DNA of 64,000 nt, from positions 310,001-374,000 of the forward strand of contig JACKJT010000001.1 of the NCBI GenBank assembly GCA_020637795.1, read 5' to 3'. Each line of letters begins with the position of its first letter. The first letter of the stretch is position 1. Positions 19,100 to 26,004 of this stretch are shown in pieces. The notes under the pieces were generated by a model. It did not search any database and was not told where the DNA came from. It saw only the letters and a program-made list of their open reading frames with translations. A program made the position numbers and the translations under genes. This stretch comes from Hoeflea sp. GTDB taxonomy: Bacteria; Pseudomonadota; Alphaproteobacteria; Rhizobiales; Rhizobiaceae.

Positions 19100-19684
19100 T
19101 CAGAGGCCGCGCCGGCCGCGGCCGACGGCGCGGGCCAGCATGGCGGTGACCTGGGCCTCGGATTTGGCAAAACTCCGCGCGTCCGGCGTCGTCACGTTGA
19201 AGGTCACCTGCACCGGCTGCGCCGACCCGCCGGCAGCGACGCCGAGCCGACCGTCCGGTCCGCGGGCGAGCGGCAGGATCGCCTCCGCCCCCGCCTCGCC
19301 CATCAGGCCGACGTCGCCGCCCGGCATCGGAAAGTAGGACGGTGACCCAACCACGCCGCCATCCGCAAAGGCGTGCATCCTTCCCGGCACGCCGCCCCGC
19401 GCAAATGGCAGCAGGCGACCGAGGCTGCCGGTCAGGCCAGCGATCGAATTGCTCATCAGCTGATTGAGCGGGCGCGTTCCGGCATCCACCGCAATTCCGA
19501 CCATGCGGGTTCCGAGCGTTCTGAGCACATCGTCAAGGCCGCGGCCGTCGACGGTCGCCGACTTGAGCGCGCCCGACAAGGCCCCGCCAAAGGCGTCGGC
19601 CTTGCGCGTCAGTTCATCGAGCGCCCGGTCGGCGCCATTGAGATCGAGTTCGACGGAGACGTTGAGGTTCGGCTCATCGGTCAT
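19100..19684 (-). CDS. GTA gp11-like short tape measure protein
   Basis: A 194-residue protein starting MTDEPNLNVSVELDLNGADRALDELTRKADAFGGAL and ending in the tail-tape type glycine-rich region (GGVPGRMHAFADGGVVGSPSYFPMP, GLMGEAGAEAILPLARG), which is the C-terminal signature of lambda/TP901-family tape measures. Siphophage tape measures usually exceed 600 residues; RcGTA gp11 is about 220. A 194-residue ruler implies a very short tail, which argues for a gene transfer agent rather than a phage. It overlaps gp10.1 by 11 bases. Confidence 0.9.
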   Translation of the reverse strand: MTDEPNLNVSVELDLNGADRALDELTRKADAFGGALSGALKSATVDGRGLDDVLRTLGTRMVGIAVDAGTRPLNQLMSNSIAGLTGSLGRLLPFARGGVPGRMHAFADGGVVGSPSYFPMPGGDVGLMGEAGAEAILPLARGPDGRLGVAAGGSAQPVQVTFNVTTPDARSFAKSEAQVTAMLARAVGRGRRGL

Positions 19685-19913
19685 CGGAAGGCTCCTTTCG
19701 AGCAGGTGCTGCGGATGCGCCGCGCGTGTCCGGATAGAGCGCCATCAGCGCTTCAAGCGAGGTCCGGCTGGTCGCATCCGGCAGGGCGCTAGCACCGGCG
19801 AGCGCGTTGAGTTCAGTAAGGCTCAGCCGCCAGAAGGCATCAGGGGGCAGCCGCAGGTGGCCGAGGCCGAAGCGGAGCACGGACGCCCAGGGGAAAAACG
19901 TCCGGTCCGGCAT
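19674..19913 (-). CDS. GTA gp10.1-like tail assembly chaperone
   Basis: A 79-residue small protein, MPDRTFFPWASVLRFGLGHLRLPPDAFWRLSLTELNAL onwards, of the rcc01693/phage tail assembly chaperone family. In the RcGTA arrangement it sits between gp10 and the tape measure, as here. ATG at 19913 was chosen because only this part shows family sequence. Two bases separate it from gp10, and its end overlaps the tape measure by 11 bases. In long-tailed phages the two open frames at this place often make a frameshifted chaperone pair; no frameshift is needed here. Confidence 0.88.
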   Translation of the reverse strand: MPDRTFFPWASVLRFGLGHLRLPPDAFWRLSLTELNALAGASALPDATSRTSLEALMALYPDTRGASAAPARKEPSDDR

Positions 19914-19915
19914 CG

Positions 19916-20329
19916 TCACCTCCCTGCCACCTGCGGCCCGGGAGGGTTTTCGGGCCTGTCCGGAGCCCGGCCCTCCCGATCGGGTGATGATTGTGAAGGC
20001 CTTTCTGTCTCGGCTCCGCCGAAGCTCAGCCAGAGCAGTTCGGTGGCGATCCGGGCGAAACCCGCCGCCCCGCCCTCGGTCGACATCTCGGCCACGTCCT
20101 CGTCGGTGAGCCGGTTGCCGGCGCCGCGGAGTCCGGCGCCGACGATGCGGATGATGTCGCCTGCCGAGAGCTTTCCGGCCTCGAAGCGCTGCGCCAGTTC
20201 GACGAGATCGTCGACGCCGAAGGCGCTTTCGAGCTCGGCCAGCGCGCCAAGCGTCAGGCACAGCAGCCGGGTCTCGCCATCGAATTTCGCCGCGATCTCG
20301 CCGCGGCGCCGGTTGGGATGAATGGTCAT
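19916..20329 (-). CDS. GTA gp10-like family protein (tail chaperone, GtaG type)
   Basis: A 137-residue protein of the gene-transfer-agent family first seen as RcGTA gp10. It begins MTIHPNRRRGEIAAKFDGE and contains LCLTLGALAELESAFGVDDLVELAQRF and LSAGDIIRIVGAGLRGAGN, the family core. The C-terminal 35 residues are Pro/Ser/Arg-rich and less conserved. It starts 7 bases after the major tail protein. The likely role is as tail-assembly chaperone binding the tape measure. Confidence 0.9.
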   Translation of the reverse strand: MTIHPNRRRGEIAAKFDGETRLLCLTLGALAELESAFGVDDLVELAQRFEAGKLSAGDIIRIVGAGLRGAGNRLTDEDVAEMSTEGGAAGFARIATELLWLSFGGAETERPSQSSPDREGRAPDRPENPPGPQVAGR

Positions 20330-20336
20330 TGCCGCC

Positions 20337-20744
20337 TCACACAGCCGCGAAGGCAAGCGCGCCGGCGGATTCGAGCGCGATCTCGAAGGTCATCTCGCCA
20401 TCGTGCCGGCCGGCATATTCGAGCGCCGTGATCTGGAACGGCCCGGTCACGGTGCCGAAATCCGGGATCGCCACCTGCCAGTCACGAATCTCGCTGGCGA
20501 AGAACACGCTCCTGGTCAGCGCGTCGCTGGCCTGGTCCTTGAACAGCCCGCCGCCTGACAGCGACGCCCGCTGCATCCCTGCGCCACCGAGCAGCTCGCG
20601 CCAGCGTCCCGCCGATTCCGCATCGGTGATGTCGACAGCCTCGGCGTTGAAGGCCAGCCGCCGGGCGCGCAGTCCGGCGATGGTGACATAACTCCCGCCA
20701 TCATCGATCTTGATGAGCAGGTCCTTGCCTTTCTGGGCGGTCAT
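20337..20744 (-). CDS. GTA gp9-like major tail (tube) protein
   Basis: A 135-residue tail tube subunit of the TP901-1/RcGTA gp9 family: MTAQKGKDLLIKIDDGGSYVTIAGLRARRLAFNAEAVDITDAES, then AGRWRELLGGAGMQRASLSGGGLFKD and a C-terminal FEIALESAGALAFAAV. The length and all conserved blocks are normal. A 49-base gap separates it from gp8. It should be one of the most abundant particle proteins. Confidence 0.93.
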   Translation of the reverse strand: MTAQKGKDLLIKIDDGGSYVTIAGLRARRLAFNAEAVDITDAESAGRWRELLGGAGMQRASLSGGGLFKDQASDALTRSVFFASEIRDWQVAIPDFGTVTGPFQITALEYAGRHDGEMTFEIALESAGALAFAAV

Positions 20745-20793
20745 GGACGTTTCCTTTCCAACTCTGGATCTTCATTTTCGGAACAGACGGCGA

Positions 20794-21192
20794 TCACGGC
20801 TCTGTCACCGCACGGAACCTCAGCCGCACCACATGCAGCCCGCTCCTGGGCGCGCGGCGGCTCGTGCTGCGTTCGTGGCGGAGATTGACCAGCGCCGCGC
20901 CGTCAAGCGTCAGATCCGCGTCATGCAGGGCTGCGCGTACCGCATCGGCCAGTTCCACCGCCTGCTTGCGGCCGTTCTGCTTGCTCCAGGCCTCGACCTC
21001 GAAACGGTGTTCGCTCGCCGCCTCGTCACCGGTGGAAAAGTCGGAACTCGTGATCTCGCCCAGCACCAGGTAAGGCGGCTCGGCGCGGGTGATCAGCCGG
21101 TCGAAGATCCGGCCAACGCCGGTGATAGCCGTCACACCGGGATCGGCGGCAAGGCGGGCTACGACCGCCTGCTGCAATTGATTGGTGCTCAT
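20794..21192 (-). CDS. GTA gp8-like tail terminator (DUF3168)
   Basis: A 132-residue protein of the DUF3168 family, which caps the tail tube and joins it to the head. It begins with LQQAVVARLAADPGVTAITGVGRIFDR and contains PPYLVLGEITSSDFSTGDEAASEHRFEVEAWSK, the diagnostic block. The start overlaps the gp7 stop by four bases. Confidence 0.92.
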   Translation of the reverse strand: MSTNQLQQAVVARLAADPGVTAITGVGRIFDRLITRAEPPYLVLGEITSSDFSTGDEAASEHRFEVEAWSKQNGRKQAVELADAVRAALHDADLTLDGAALVNLRHERSTSRRAPRSGLHVVRLRFRAVTEP

Positions 21193-21527
21193 GGCCGGTT
21201 CTCCTCGCAGTCGCAGACCAGGTAGCGGCGGCTCTCGTCCGGATCGCGCACGGCGCGGATGACGAGACCGCGGTTGCGATGGACAAAGCGCATGGCGTGG
21301 CGAACATCGCTGCGGTAGCGGATGGTGATCCGGTGGGTGACAGGCGCCAGATCCGCACCCGCCACTTCGGCGGAAACAGCGCGCAGAGGCTCGATCCGCG
21401 CCCAGAGGGCGGCAATGAACGTCCAGTCTCCGGCAATGCCACCCTGCCCGTCGTCCGTTTCCGGCGGCGTTTCCAGAGTGAGCCGGGCATTCAGCCGCCC
21501 GGGATCGACAAACATCGCGGTCATCAC
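21189..21527 (-). CDS. GTA gp7-like head closure / head-tail adaptor protein
   Basis: A 112-residue head-completion protein (phage head-tail joining family). It contains DPGRLNARLTLETPPETDDGQGG, the central IAALWARIEPLRAVSAEVAGADLAPVTHRITIRYRSDV, and a short C-terminus. The start codon overlaps the gp6 stop and its own stop overlaps gp8, a chain of ATGA junctions typical of virion operons. Two adjacent Met codons (21527 and 21524) are possible starts. Confidence 0.9.
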   Translation of the reverse strand: MMTAMFVDPGRLNARLTLETPPETDDGQGGIAGDWTFIAALWARIEPLRAVSAEVAGADLAPVTHRITIRYRSDVRHAMRFVHRNRGLVIRAVRDPDESRRYLVCDCEENRP

Positions 21528-22090
21528 AGCGCCCGCCGCCGCCAGGGCGCGATCAGCCGGTCATAGCCGGGCGGGATCGCGGCGGGCTGCATGTCCGGCG
21601 TCACTGCGCCGCGGAATTCATACAGATAGGCGGCATGGACCAGCACCGCCCGCTTGAGTTCCGGCGGCACCTCGGCGCCCGACCCGAAGCCTGCGGTGAA
21701 TTCGATCTCGATGCCGTTGATTGGCTGGCCCGGCCTCTGGCGTTCTCGGATCACGAGCCGCGCCGGATGCGCTGTGCCATCGAGCACCAGACCCGACAGG
21801 TCGAGGTTCTGCTCCACCCCGTCGGCGTCATAAAGCAGAATCGCATCAATGGTTTGCACCGGTGTCCTGAGCAACTGAATCACCCCGCCACGCGGCCAGT
21901 CGTCGAGAGCCAAGCGATAGCCCTGGCTGATCAGCGCCACGCCGGTGACCGCTTCGAGATGGGCGCGGGCAACGCGGATCAGGCCCTCGAGCAAGGTGTC
22001 CTCATCGCTGGCATCAATGCGCAGATGCGCCTTCAGCTCGGCAAGCGTCACCGGTTCCGCCAGCGGCGGATCGGTTGAAATCAGGGTCAT
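21524..22090 (-). CDS. GTA gp6-like head-tail connector
   Basis: A 188-residue adaptor protein that binds the portal from below. It begins MTLISTDPPLAEPVTLAELKAHLRIDASDEDTLLEGLIRVA, the family start signature, and continues GVALISQGYRLALDDWPRGGVIQLLRTPVQ and IEFTAGFGSGAEVPPELKRAVLVHAAYLYEFRG. ATG at 22090 was chosen for this signature; a GGAGAC stretch precedes it. A 90-base non-coding hairpin region separates it from the capsid gene. Confidence 0.92.
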   Translation of the reverse strand: MTLISTDPPLAEPVTLAELKAHLRIDASDEDTLLEGLIRVARAHLEAVTGVALISQGYRLALDDWPRGGVIQLLRTPVQTIDAILLYDADGVEQNLDLSGLVLDGTAHPARLVIRERQRPGQPINGIEIEFTAGFGSGAEVPPELKRAVLVHAAYLYEFRGAVTPDMQPAAIPPGYDRLIAPWRRRAL

Positions 22091-22128
22091 GGCTGTCTCC
22101 GGGGTGGGGTCGTGTCGGGGGTTCAAGT

Positions 22129-22158
22129 CCCTCCCCCGGCAACCGGGAGAGGGTTTTT
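22129..22158 (+). terminator. Hairpin with T run between capsid and gp6 genes (T run on plus strand)
   Basis: CCCTCCCCCGG (22129-22139) pairs with CCGGGAGAGGG (22143-22153) with one mismatch, and TTTTT follows on the plus strand. Read on the minus strand, the transcribed direction, the stem has no T run after it. It may reduce antisense transcription, or act as a stem that sets capsid mRNA stability inside the operon. Confidence 0.55.
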
Positions 22159-22180
22159 GCAGGGAGGACCTGAAGATCGG

Positions 22181-23422
22181 TCAGGCGGCGAATTTCAGCA
22201 GCTTGATCGCCTCGAAATTCTGCACCCCGCCGCCGACGCGCTTGGTGGTGTAGAACAGCACGTAGGGCTTGGCCGAATAGGGATCGCGCAGGATGCGCAC
22301 GCCGGTCCGGTCGACCACCAGGTAGCCGCGGCGGAAGTCGCCGAAGGCGAGCGCCAGCGCGTTGGCCGCCACGTCCGGCATGTCCTCGGCCTCGACCACC
22401 GGAAAGCCCATCAGCGAGGCGGCCTGGCCGGCGCCCGCCGGCGGCATCCAGAGATAATTGCCGTCGGCATCCTTGAACTTGCGGATCTGCGCCTGCGTCT
22501 TGCGGTTCATCACGAACCGCCCGTTCTGCCGGTGCCCGGCCTTCAGCGCATAGATCAGCTCGACCAGCCGGTCGGACGGATCGGTGCCGAACGCGCCGGC
22601 AGCACCCGTGGCGACGAAGCCGAGATTGCCCCAGCTCCAGCTGTCATCGGCGACGCTCGGGTAATCGAGGAACCCGCGCGGCTTGTTGACCCCGTCGCCG
22701 GCCACGAAGGCAGCGCCCTCCTGCTCGGCAAACGCCGCCTCGACTTCGCTGGCGATCCAGCCCTCGATGTCGACCGCGCTGTCCTCGATCAGCGAGGCGG
22801 TGGCGGCCGGCATGGCGTAGAGCTCCATGGTCGGAAACTGCAGTTCGGCGAGCTGCGGCGCGTCCGTCTGCGGCCGGGCGTCGGTCTCGCCGACCCAGCC
22901 GGTGGCCATGCCGTTCAGGGCAAACGGCTTCTTCAGCACCGCGCCGGAAACCTGCCGCACCGTGGCGATCGAGCGGATCGGCGACAGCTCGGAGAGCCGC
23001 CGGCCGATCTCGCTGTCGAGCTCGTCGGGCACCAGGTAGCCGCCATCGGGATCGGAACCCGCCGACATGGCCTTGAGTTCGCTCTGGCGCAGCGCCGCCT
23101 CGTCGCCGCGGCGGACATAGGCGTCGAAGGCCTGGCGCACGGCGGACGGCTGGGCGGGCCCACGCCCGAGATCGGGCCGCGCGCGCTTGACCAGCAGCGC
23201 GTCGAGCGTGCGTTTCTGCTCGTCGAGCGCCAGGTCGATGCGGGCCATCTTTTCTTCGGTGATGACGTCGGCGCTGCCGCGGCGTTCGATCTCGCTCAGC
23301 CGCTCGTCGTTGGATTGCCGGTAGTGCTCGAAGGCGGACATGAAATCCTCGAAGGCGGCGGAAACGTCGGCGTCGACGTTCTTGGTTTCGGGCGCGCGCC
23401 CGTTCCTGATGTTGGGGGTCAT
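22181..23422 (-). CDS. HK97-fold major capsid protein (gp5-like), internal start
   Basis: A 413-residue capsid protein when started at ATG 23422, which has AAAGGA about seven bases upstream. The N-terminal 120 residues form a helical delta/scaffold segment (VSAAFEDFMSAFEHYRQSNDERLSEIERRG). The HK97-like core follows (KAMSAGSDPDGGYLVPDELDSEIGRRLSELSPIRS, VVEAEDMPDVAANALALAFGDFRRGYLVVDR, NFEAIKLLKFAA). No stop codon lies between the upstream protease and this start: the protease frame runs through into the capsid. The capsid is probably made from the internal start as the main product. Confidence 0.93.
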   Translation of the reverse strand: MTPNIRNGRAPETKNVDADVSAAFEDFMSAFEHYRQSNDERLSEIERRGSADVITEEKMARIDLALDEQKRTLDALLVKRARPDLGRGPAQPSAVRQAFDAYVRRGDEAALRQSELKAMSAGSDPDGGYLVPDELDSEIGRRLSELSPIRSIATVRQVSGAVLKKPFALNGMATGWVGETDARPQTDAPQLAELQFPTMELYAMPAATASLIEDSAVDIEGWIASEVEAAFAEQEGAAFVAGDGVNKPRGFLDYPSVADDSWSWGNLGFVATGAAGAFGTDPSDRLVELIYALKAGHRQNGRFVMNRKTQAQIRKFKDADGNYLWMPPAGAGQAASLMGFPVVEAEDMPDVAANALALAFGDFRRGYLVVDRTGVRILRDPYSAKPYVLFYTTKRVGGGVQNFEAIKLLKFAA

Positions 23423-24139
23423 GCTGTGTCCTTTCAGATGATCGGGTTTGTCGGGTGAAGCGGAACCAGAAAGCGCGCCGGTCAGGGCGCGGAGTTTCAG
23501 TTCCAGGCGTTTGAGATCCTCCGGGCCGGCATCCCGCCTGTCCGAAAGCGCGCCGTAGCCGCGGGCGATCAGCCCGCGCGCCTGGCGTCTGCTCAGCCCC
23601 GCATCCCGCGTGAGCCGGCGTTCGAGGTCGCGCTCTGTCAGCGGCGCGAGTGCTGATGCCGCCTTGACCGCGGTCACCCGCGCGCCCGGCTGCATCGGAA
23701 ATGTCACCACCGAGATCTCCCAGAGATCGGCACTCAGGATCCTGCGCACCCCGGCCCGCTTCTCGTTGCGGGCGCGCAGCGTCTGGAAGCCGATCGACAG
23801 CCCGTCGAGCGCGCCGGATTTCATCAGCTCGTGCACCTCGCGGGCGCGGGCCACGCCGAGCGACAGCTTGCCCTCGACATGCAGGCCGCGCTCGTCCTCG
23901 CGGATCGACAGCCAGCGGCCGATCGGCTGGTCCGGGTCGTGCTGGTAGAGCATGCGCACGTCGGATGCCCCCCGGCGCTTCAATGAGGCGGCAAAGGCGC
24001 CGGGCTCGATCACGTCACGGCCGAGATCGACCGCGCCGAACAGGCTGGCATAGCCGGAAAAGCTGCCGTCGCCGCTCACATCCTCCAGCGCCAGATCGAC
24101 GCGCTTGTGCTGCCGTGCGGGGTTTCCGTACGTTGTCAT
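22181..24139 (-). CDS. Prohead protease (gp4-like) reading through in frame to capsid
   Basis: ATG at 24139 (AAGGA upstream) begins an HK97-type prohead protease of about 239 residues: DGSFSGYASLFGAVDLGRDVIEPGAFAASL, MLYQHDPDQPIGRW (catalytic-type His), GKLSLGVARAREVHELMKSGALDGLSIGF (catalytic-type Ser) and LWEISVVTFPMQPGARV. A linker (LTERDLERRLTRDAGLSRRQARGL, KRLELKLRALTGALSG) follows. The frame then continues, without a stop, through the capsid start at 23422 to 22181, giving a 652-residue potential polyprotein. In RcGTA and most relatives the two genes are separate. Self-cleavage could release the parts, or the long form may be minor. Confidence 0.85.
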   Translation of the reverse strand: MTTYGNPARQHKRVDLALEDVSGDGSFSGYASLFGAVDLGRDVIEPGAFAASLKRRGASDVRMLYQHDPDQPIGRWLSIREDERGLHVEGKLSLGVARAREVHELMKSGALDGLSIGFQTLRARNEKRAGVRRILSADLWEISVVTFPMQPGARVTAVKAASALAPLTERDLERRLTRDAGLSRRQARGLIARGYGALSDRRDAGPEDLKRLELKLRALTGALSGSASPDKPDHLKGHSMTPNIRNGRAPETKNVDADVSAAFEDFMSAFEHYRQSNDERLSEIERRGSADVITEEKMARIDLALDEQKRTLDALLVKRARPDLGRGPAQPSAVRQAFDAYVRRGDEAALRQSELKAMSAGSDPDGGYLVPDELDSEIGRRLSELSPIRSIATVRQVSGAVLKKPFALNGMATGWVGETDARPQTDAPQLAELQFPTMELYAMPAATASLIEDSAVDIEGWIASEVEAAFAEQEGAAFVAGDGVNKPRGFLDYPSVADDSWSWGNLGFVATGAAGAFGTDPSDRLVELIYALKAGHRQNGRFVMNRKTQAQIRKFKDADGNYLWMPPAGAGQAASLMGFPVVEAEDMPDVAANALALAFGDFRRGYLVVDRTGVRILRDPYSAKPYVLFYTTKRVGGGVQNFEAIKLLKFAA

Positions 24140-24186
24140 GGTGATGTCCTTGCTGGTGTCGAATTGGGTTCGATAAGGCTCCAGGC

Positions 24187-24507
24187 TCAGGGCCTGGGGC
24201 CGCGCCCGGTCCGGTCGGCAATGCGGGCGAGCGCGCCGAGCACCCACCAGGCGGTCATGCTGGCGGCCGCCGATCCGGTAAGCAGGGTTTCGGCCGGCGA
24301 GAGCATGTGGCTCACGCCCATCCACTGCGCCAGCGCCACGCCGGCGGGGCCGCCGAAGACGAGACCCGAGACGATACCGGCCACGGCGCGGGCCATCGCC
24401 TCGCGCGTTCCCCTGGGCATCATGTAGGCGAGCGAGACCAGCGCACCGGCCAGCGCGCCGGCGATGCGCGTGGCCAGCATCGCGGGATCGGGATCGATAT
24501 TGGGCAT
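24187..24507 (-). CDS. Small membrane protein of GTA cluster (gp3.5-like, DUF6107-type)
   Basis: A 106-residue protein. ATG at 24507 has a strong GGAGGTG eight bases upstream, so the longer upstream frame was not used. It starts MPNIDPDPAMLATRIAGALAG and shows three hydrophobic stretches (about 12-28, 42-62, 70-92) with a basic end (RIADRTGRGPRP). This gene lies between portal and protease at the same position as the small RcGTA ORF 3.5. The function is unknown; a role at the membrane during assembly or release is inference. Confidence 0.78.
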   Translation of the reverse strand: MPNIDPDPAMLATRIAGALAGALVSLAYMMPRGTREAMARAVAGIVSGLVFGGPAGVALAQWMGVSHMLSPAETLLTGSAAASMTAWWVLGALARIADRTGRGPRP

Positions 24508-24580
24508 CGCTTCACCTCCGCCGTTGACGGTCCATTCCGCTTCACAGATTGATTCATCTGGCTGCCGGACTGAATCCGGT

Positions 24581-25759
24581 TCAGCCCGCAACATCTTGAT
24601 ATCCCACGGCTTCCCGCTTTTCCGCGTCGGTGAGGAAATCGGCGGCGCCGAGCCGGGCCCAGAGCGCGTCGCGCTCGGCCGAAAGCCCCGGCAGCCGGTC
24701 GGCGTCGTAGTCGATCTTCAGTCCCGCGCCGTAGACCGGCTGCAGCCAGGCGGTCAGCGCGGCGGCCGTGCGGGCCACCAGCGGCAGCACGGTCAGGCGG
24801 CAGAAGGCGCGGTTGGCCTCCTGGTAATTGGCGTAGGTCAGGTCGCCGGGGATGCCCAGAAGCATCGGCGGCACCCCAAGCGCTAAGGCAATGTCGCGGG
24901 CCGCCCCGTTCCTCGCCTCGATGAAATCCATGTCGCGCGGCGTCAGTCCCATCGCCTTCCAGTCGAGCCCGCCCTCGAGCAGCATCGGCCGCCCGGCCCG
25001 CCGCGCGCCCTGGTAGCCGTCCTCGAGCTCGGCCTTCAGCCGCTCGTACTGCTCGGGCGTCAGGTTGCCGCCTTCCTTGGGCTGGTAGACCAGCGCGCCC
25101 GACGGCCGGGCGGAATTGTCCAGAAGCGCCTTGTTCCAGCTCATCGCCGCATTGTGCAGGTCGAGCGCCATCAGCGCTGCTTCCAGCGGCGCGAAACCCA
25201 GATGATCGTCGAGCGGATGAAACAGTTTCAGATGCAGCAGTCCCGGCCCCTCTTCCGGGCTGGCGGCAAAGCGCTGCCGCCTGCCGCCCGAGTGGTGCTC
25301 ATAGGCGACCGGCCAGCCGTTCGGCCCCTCGATCACCCGCATCCGGTCGGGCCTGAGCAATTGCAGCCCGGCAATGCGGCCGCCCGCACTCACAGGATTG
25401 ATCCAGCCATTACCCGAGAGAACCAGGTGACCGTAAAGCGTCTCGAAAAACCCGTCGCCGGCGCCGTTCGGATCGGGCCGATTGAGCAGATCCAGCACCG
25501 GATGCCGCTCCTGCTCGCGGCCGCCGTCGAACACCACCCAGGGCACCGAGGCCGCGGCCTCGGCGATCATCCGCGTTGCCCGGTGCGCCACCGGGTTGCG
25601 CATGAAGCCTTCGCGGGCGATCGCCGCGTAGGAGCGCCCGCTCCAGCTCGCGCCCGCGTCACCCGACAGCGCCGCAATGGCGCCGGGCAGCCAGTTCTTG
25701 GCGGCGGGTGCTGTCCTGGCCTTGCCCCGCGTGAAGGGAAGCCTCAATCCGAATGCCAT
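24581..25759 (-). CDS. Portal protein (gp3-like, HK97 family)
   Basis: A 392-residue portal that forms the DNA entry ring of the capsid. Family blocks are SGRSYAAIAREGFMRNPVAHRATRMIAEAAASVPWVV near the start, HPVLDLLNRPDPNGAGDGFFETLYGHLVLSGNGWI, DRMRVIEGPNGWPVAYEH and PPMLLGIPGDLTYANYQEANRAFCRLTVLPL. The length is in the family range (RcGTA gp3 is about 395). It is separated from the terminase by a 245-base repeat-bearing gap, unusual inside such an operon. Confidence 0.94.
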   Translation of the reverse strand: MAFGLRLPFTRGKARTAPAAKNWLPGAIAALSGDAGASWSGRSYAAIAREGFMRNPVAHRATRMIAEAAASVPWVVFDGGREQERHPVLDLLNRPDPNGAGDGFFETLYGHLVLSGNGWINPVSAGGRIAGLQLLRPDRMRVIEGPNGWPVAYEHHSGGRRQRFAASPEEGPGLLHLKLFHPLDDHLGFAPLEAALMALDLHNAAMSWNKALLDNSARPSGALVYQPKEGGNLTPEQYERLKAELEDGYQGARRAGRPMLLEGGLDWKAMGLTPRDMDFIEARNGAARDIALALGVPPMLLGIPGDLTYANYQEANRAFCRLTVLPLVARTAAALTAWLQPVYGAGLKIDYDADRLPGLSAERDALWARLGAADFLTDAEKREAVGYQDVAG

Positions 25760-25828
25760 GGTCAGATCCTTTCAAGATCGAAAAGCAAAACACTGCCTGC
25801 GTTTCGCTGCGGCCGCCCCACACCTCCG

Positions 25829-25979
25829 TCACCCCGGACCAGATCCGGCATGACGGAACTTGGGGCCGGCTGCAGCGCTTTCCTCTCCCCCCGTGGGAGA
25901 GGATAGCAAGTCCGCATGAGGCAAAGCCGAATGCTTGGACGCGCTTGGTGAGGGGCGATTGCCCCGATCCGGCATGACG
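25829..25979. repeat. Rhizobial-type intergenic palindromic repeats between portal and terminase
   Basis: The gap holds an imperfect palindrome (CCGTCACCCCGG ... CCGGCATGACGG, 25829-25860), a hairpin (CCTCTCCC at 25882 with GGGAGAGG at 25895) followed by a GC-rich block ending GGTGAGGGG, and another CCGGCATGACGGGA. Sequences of this kind occur dispersed between genes in many Rhizobiales genomes. Here they interrupt a structural operon. A related copy occurs near 27815-27990. Confidence 0.6.
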
Positions 25980-26004
25980 GGACTCATTGAGCCCACCGCC
26001 CCGC

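Noticed and set aside
22115..22144. A real tRNA gene end
   Set aside because: Only the T-arm-like part is present; no anticodon or D arm precedes it and the 3' end does not give a proper CCA-ready acceptor.
22112..23458. Plus-strand frame of 448 codons over the capsid gene
   Set aside because: Antisense to the HK97-fold capsid protein; no domain.
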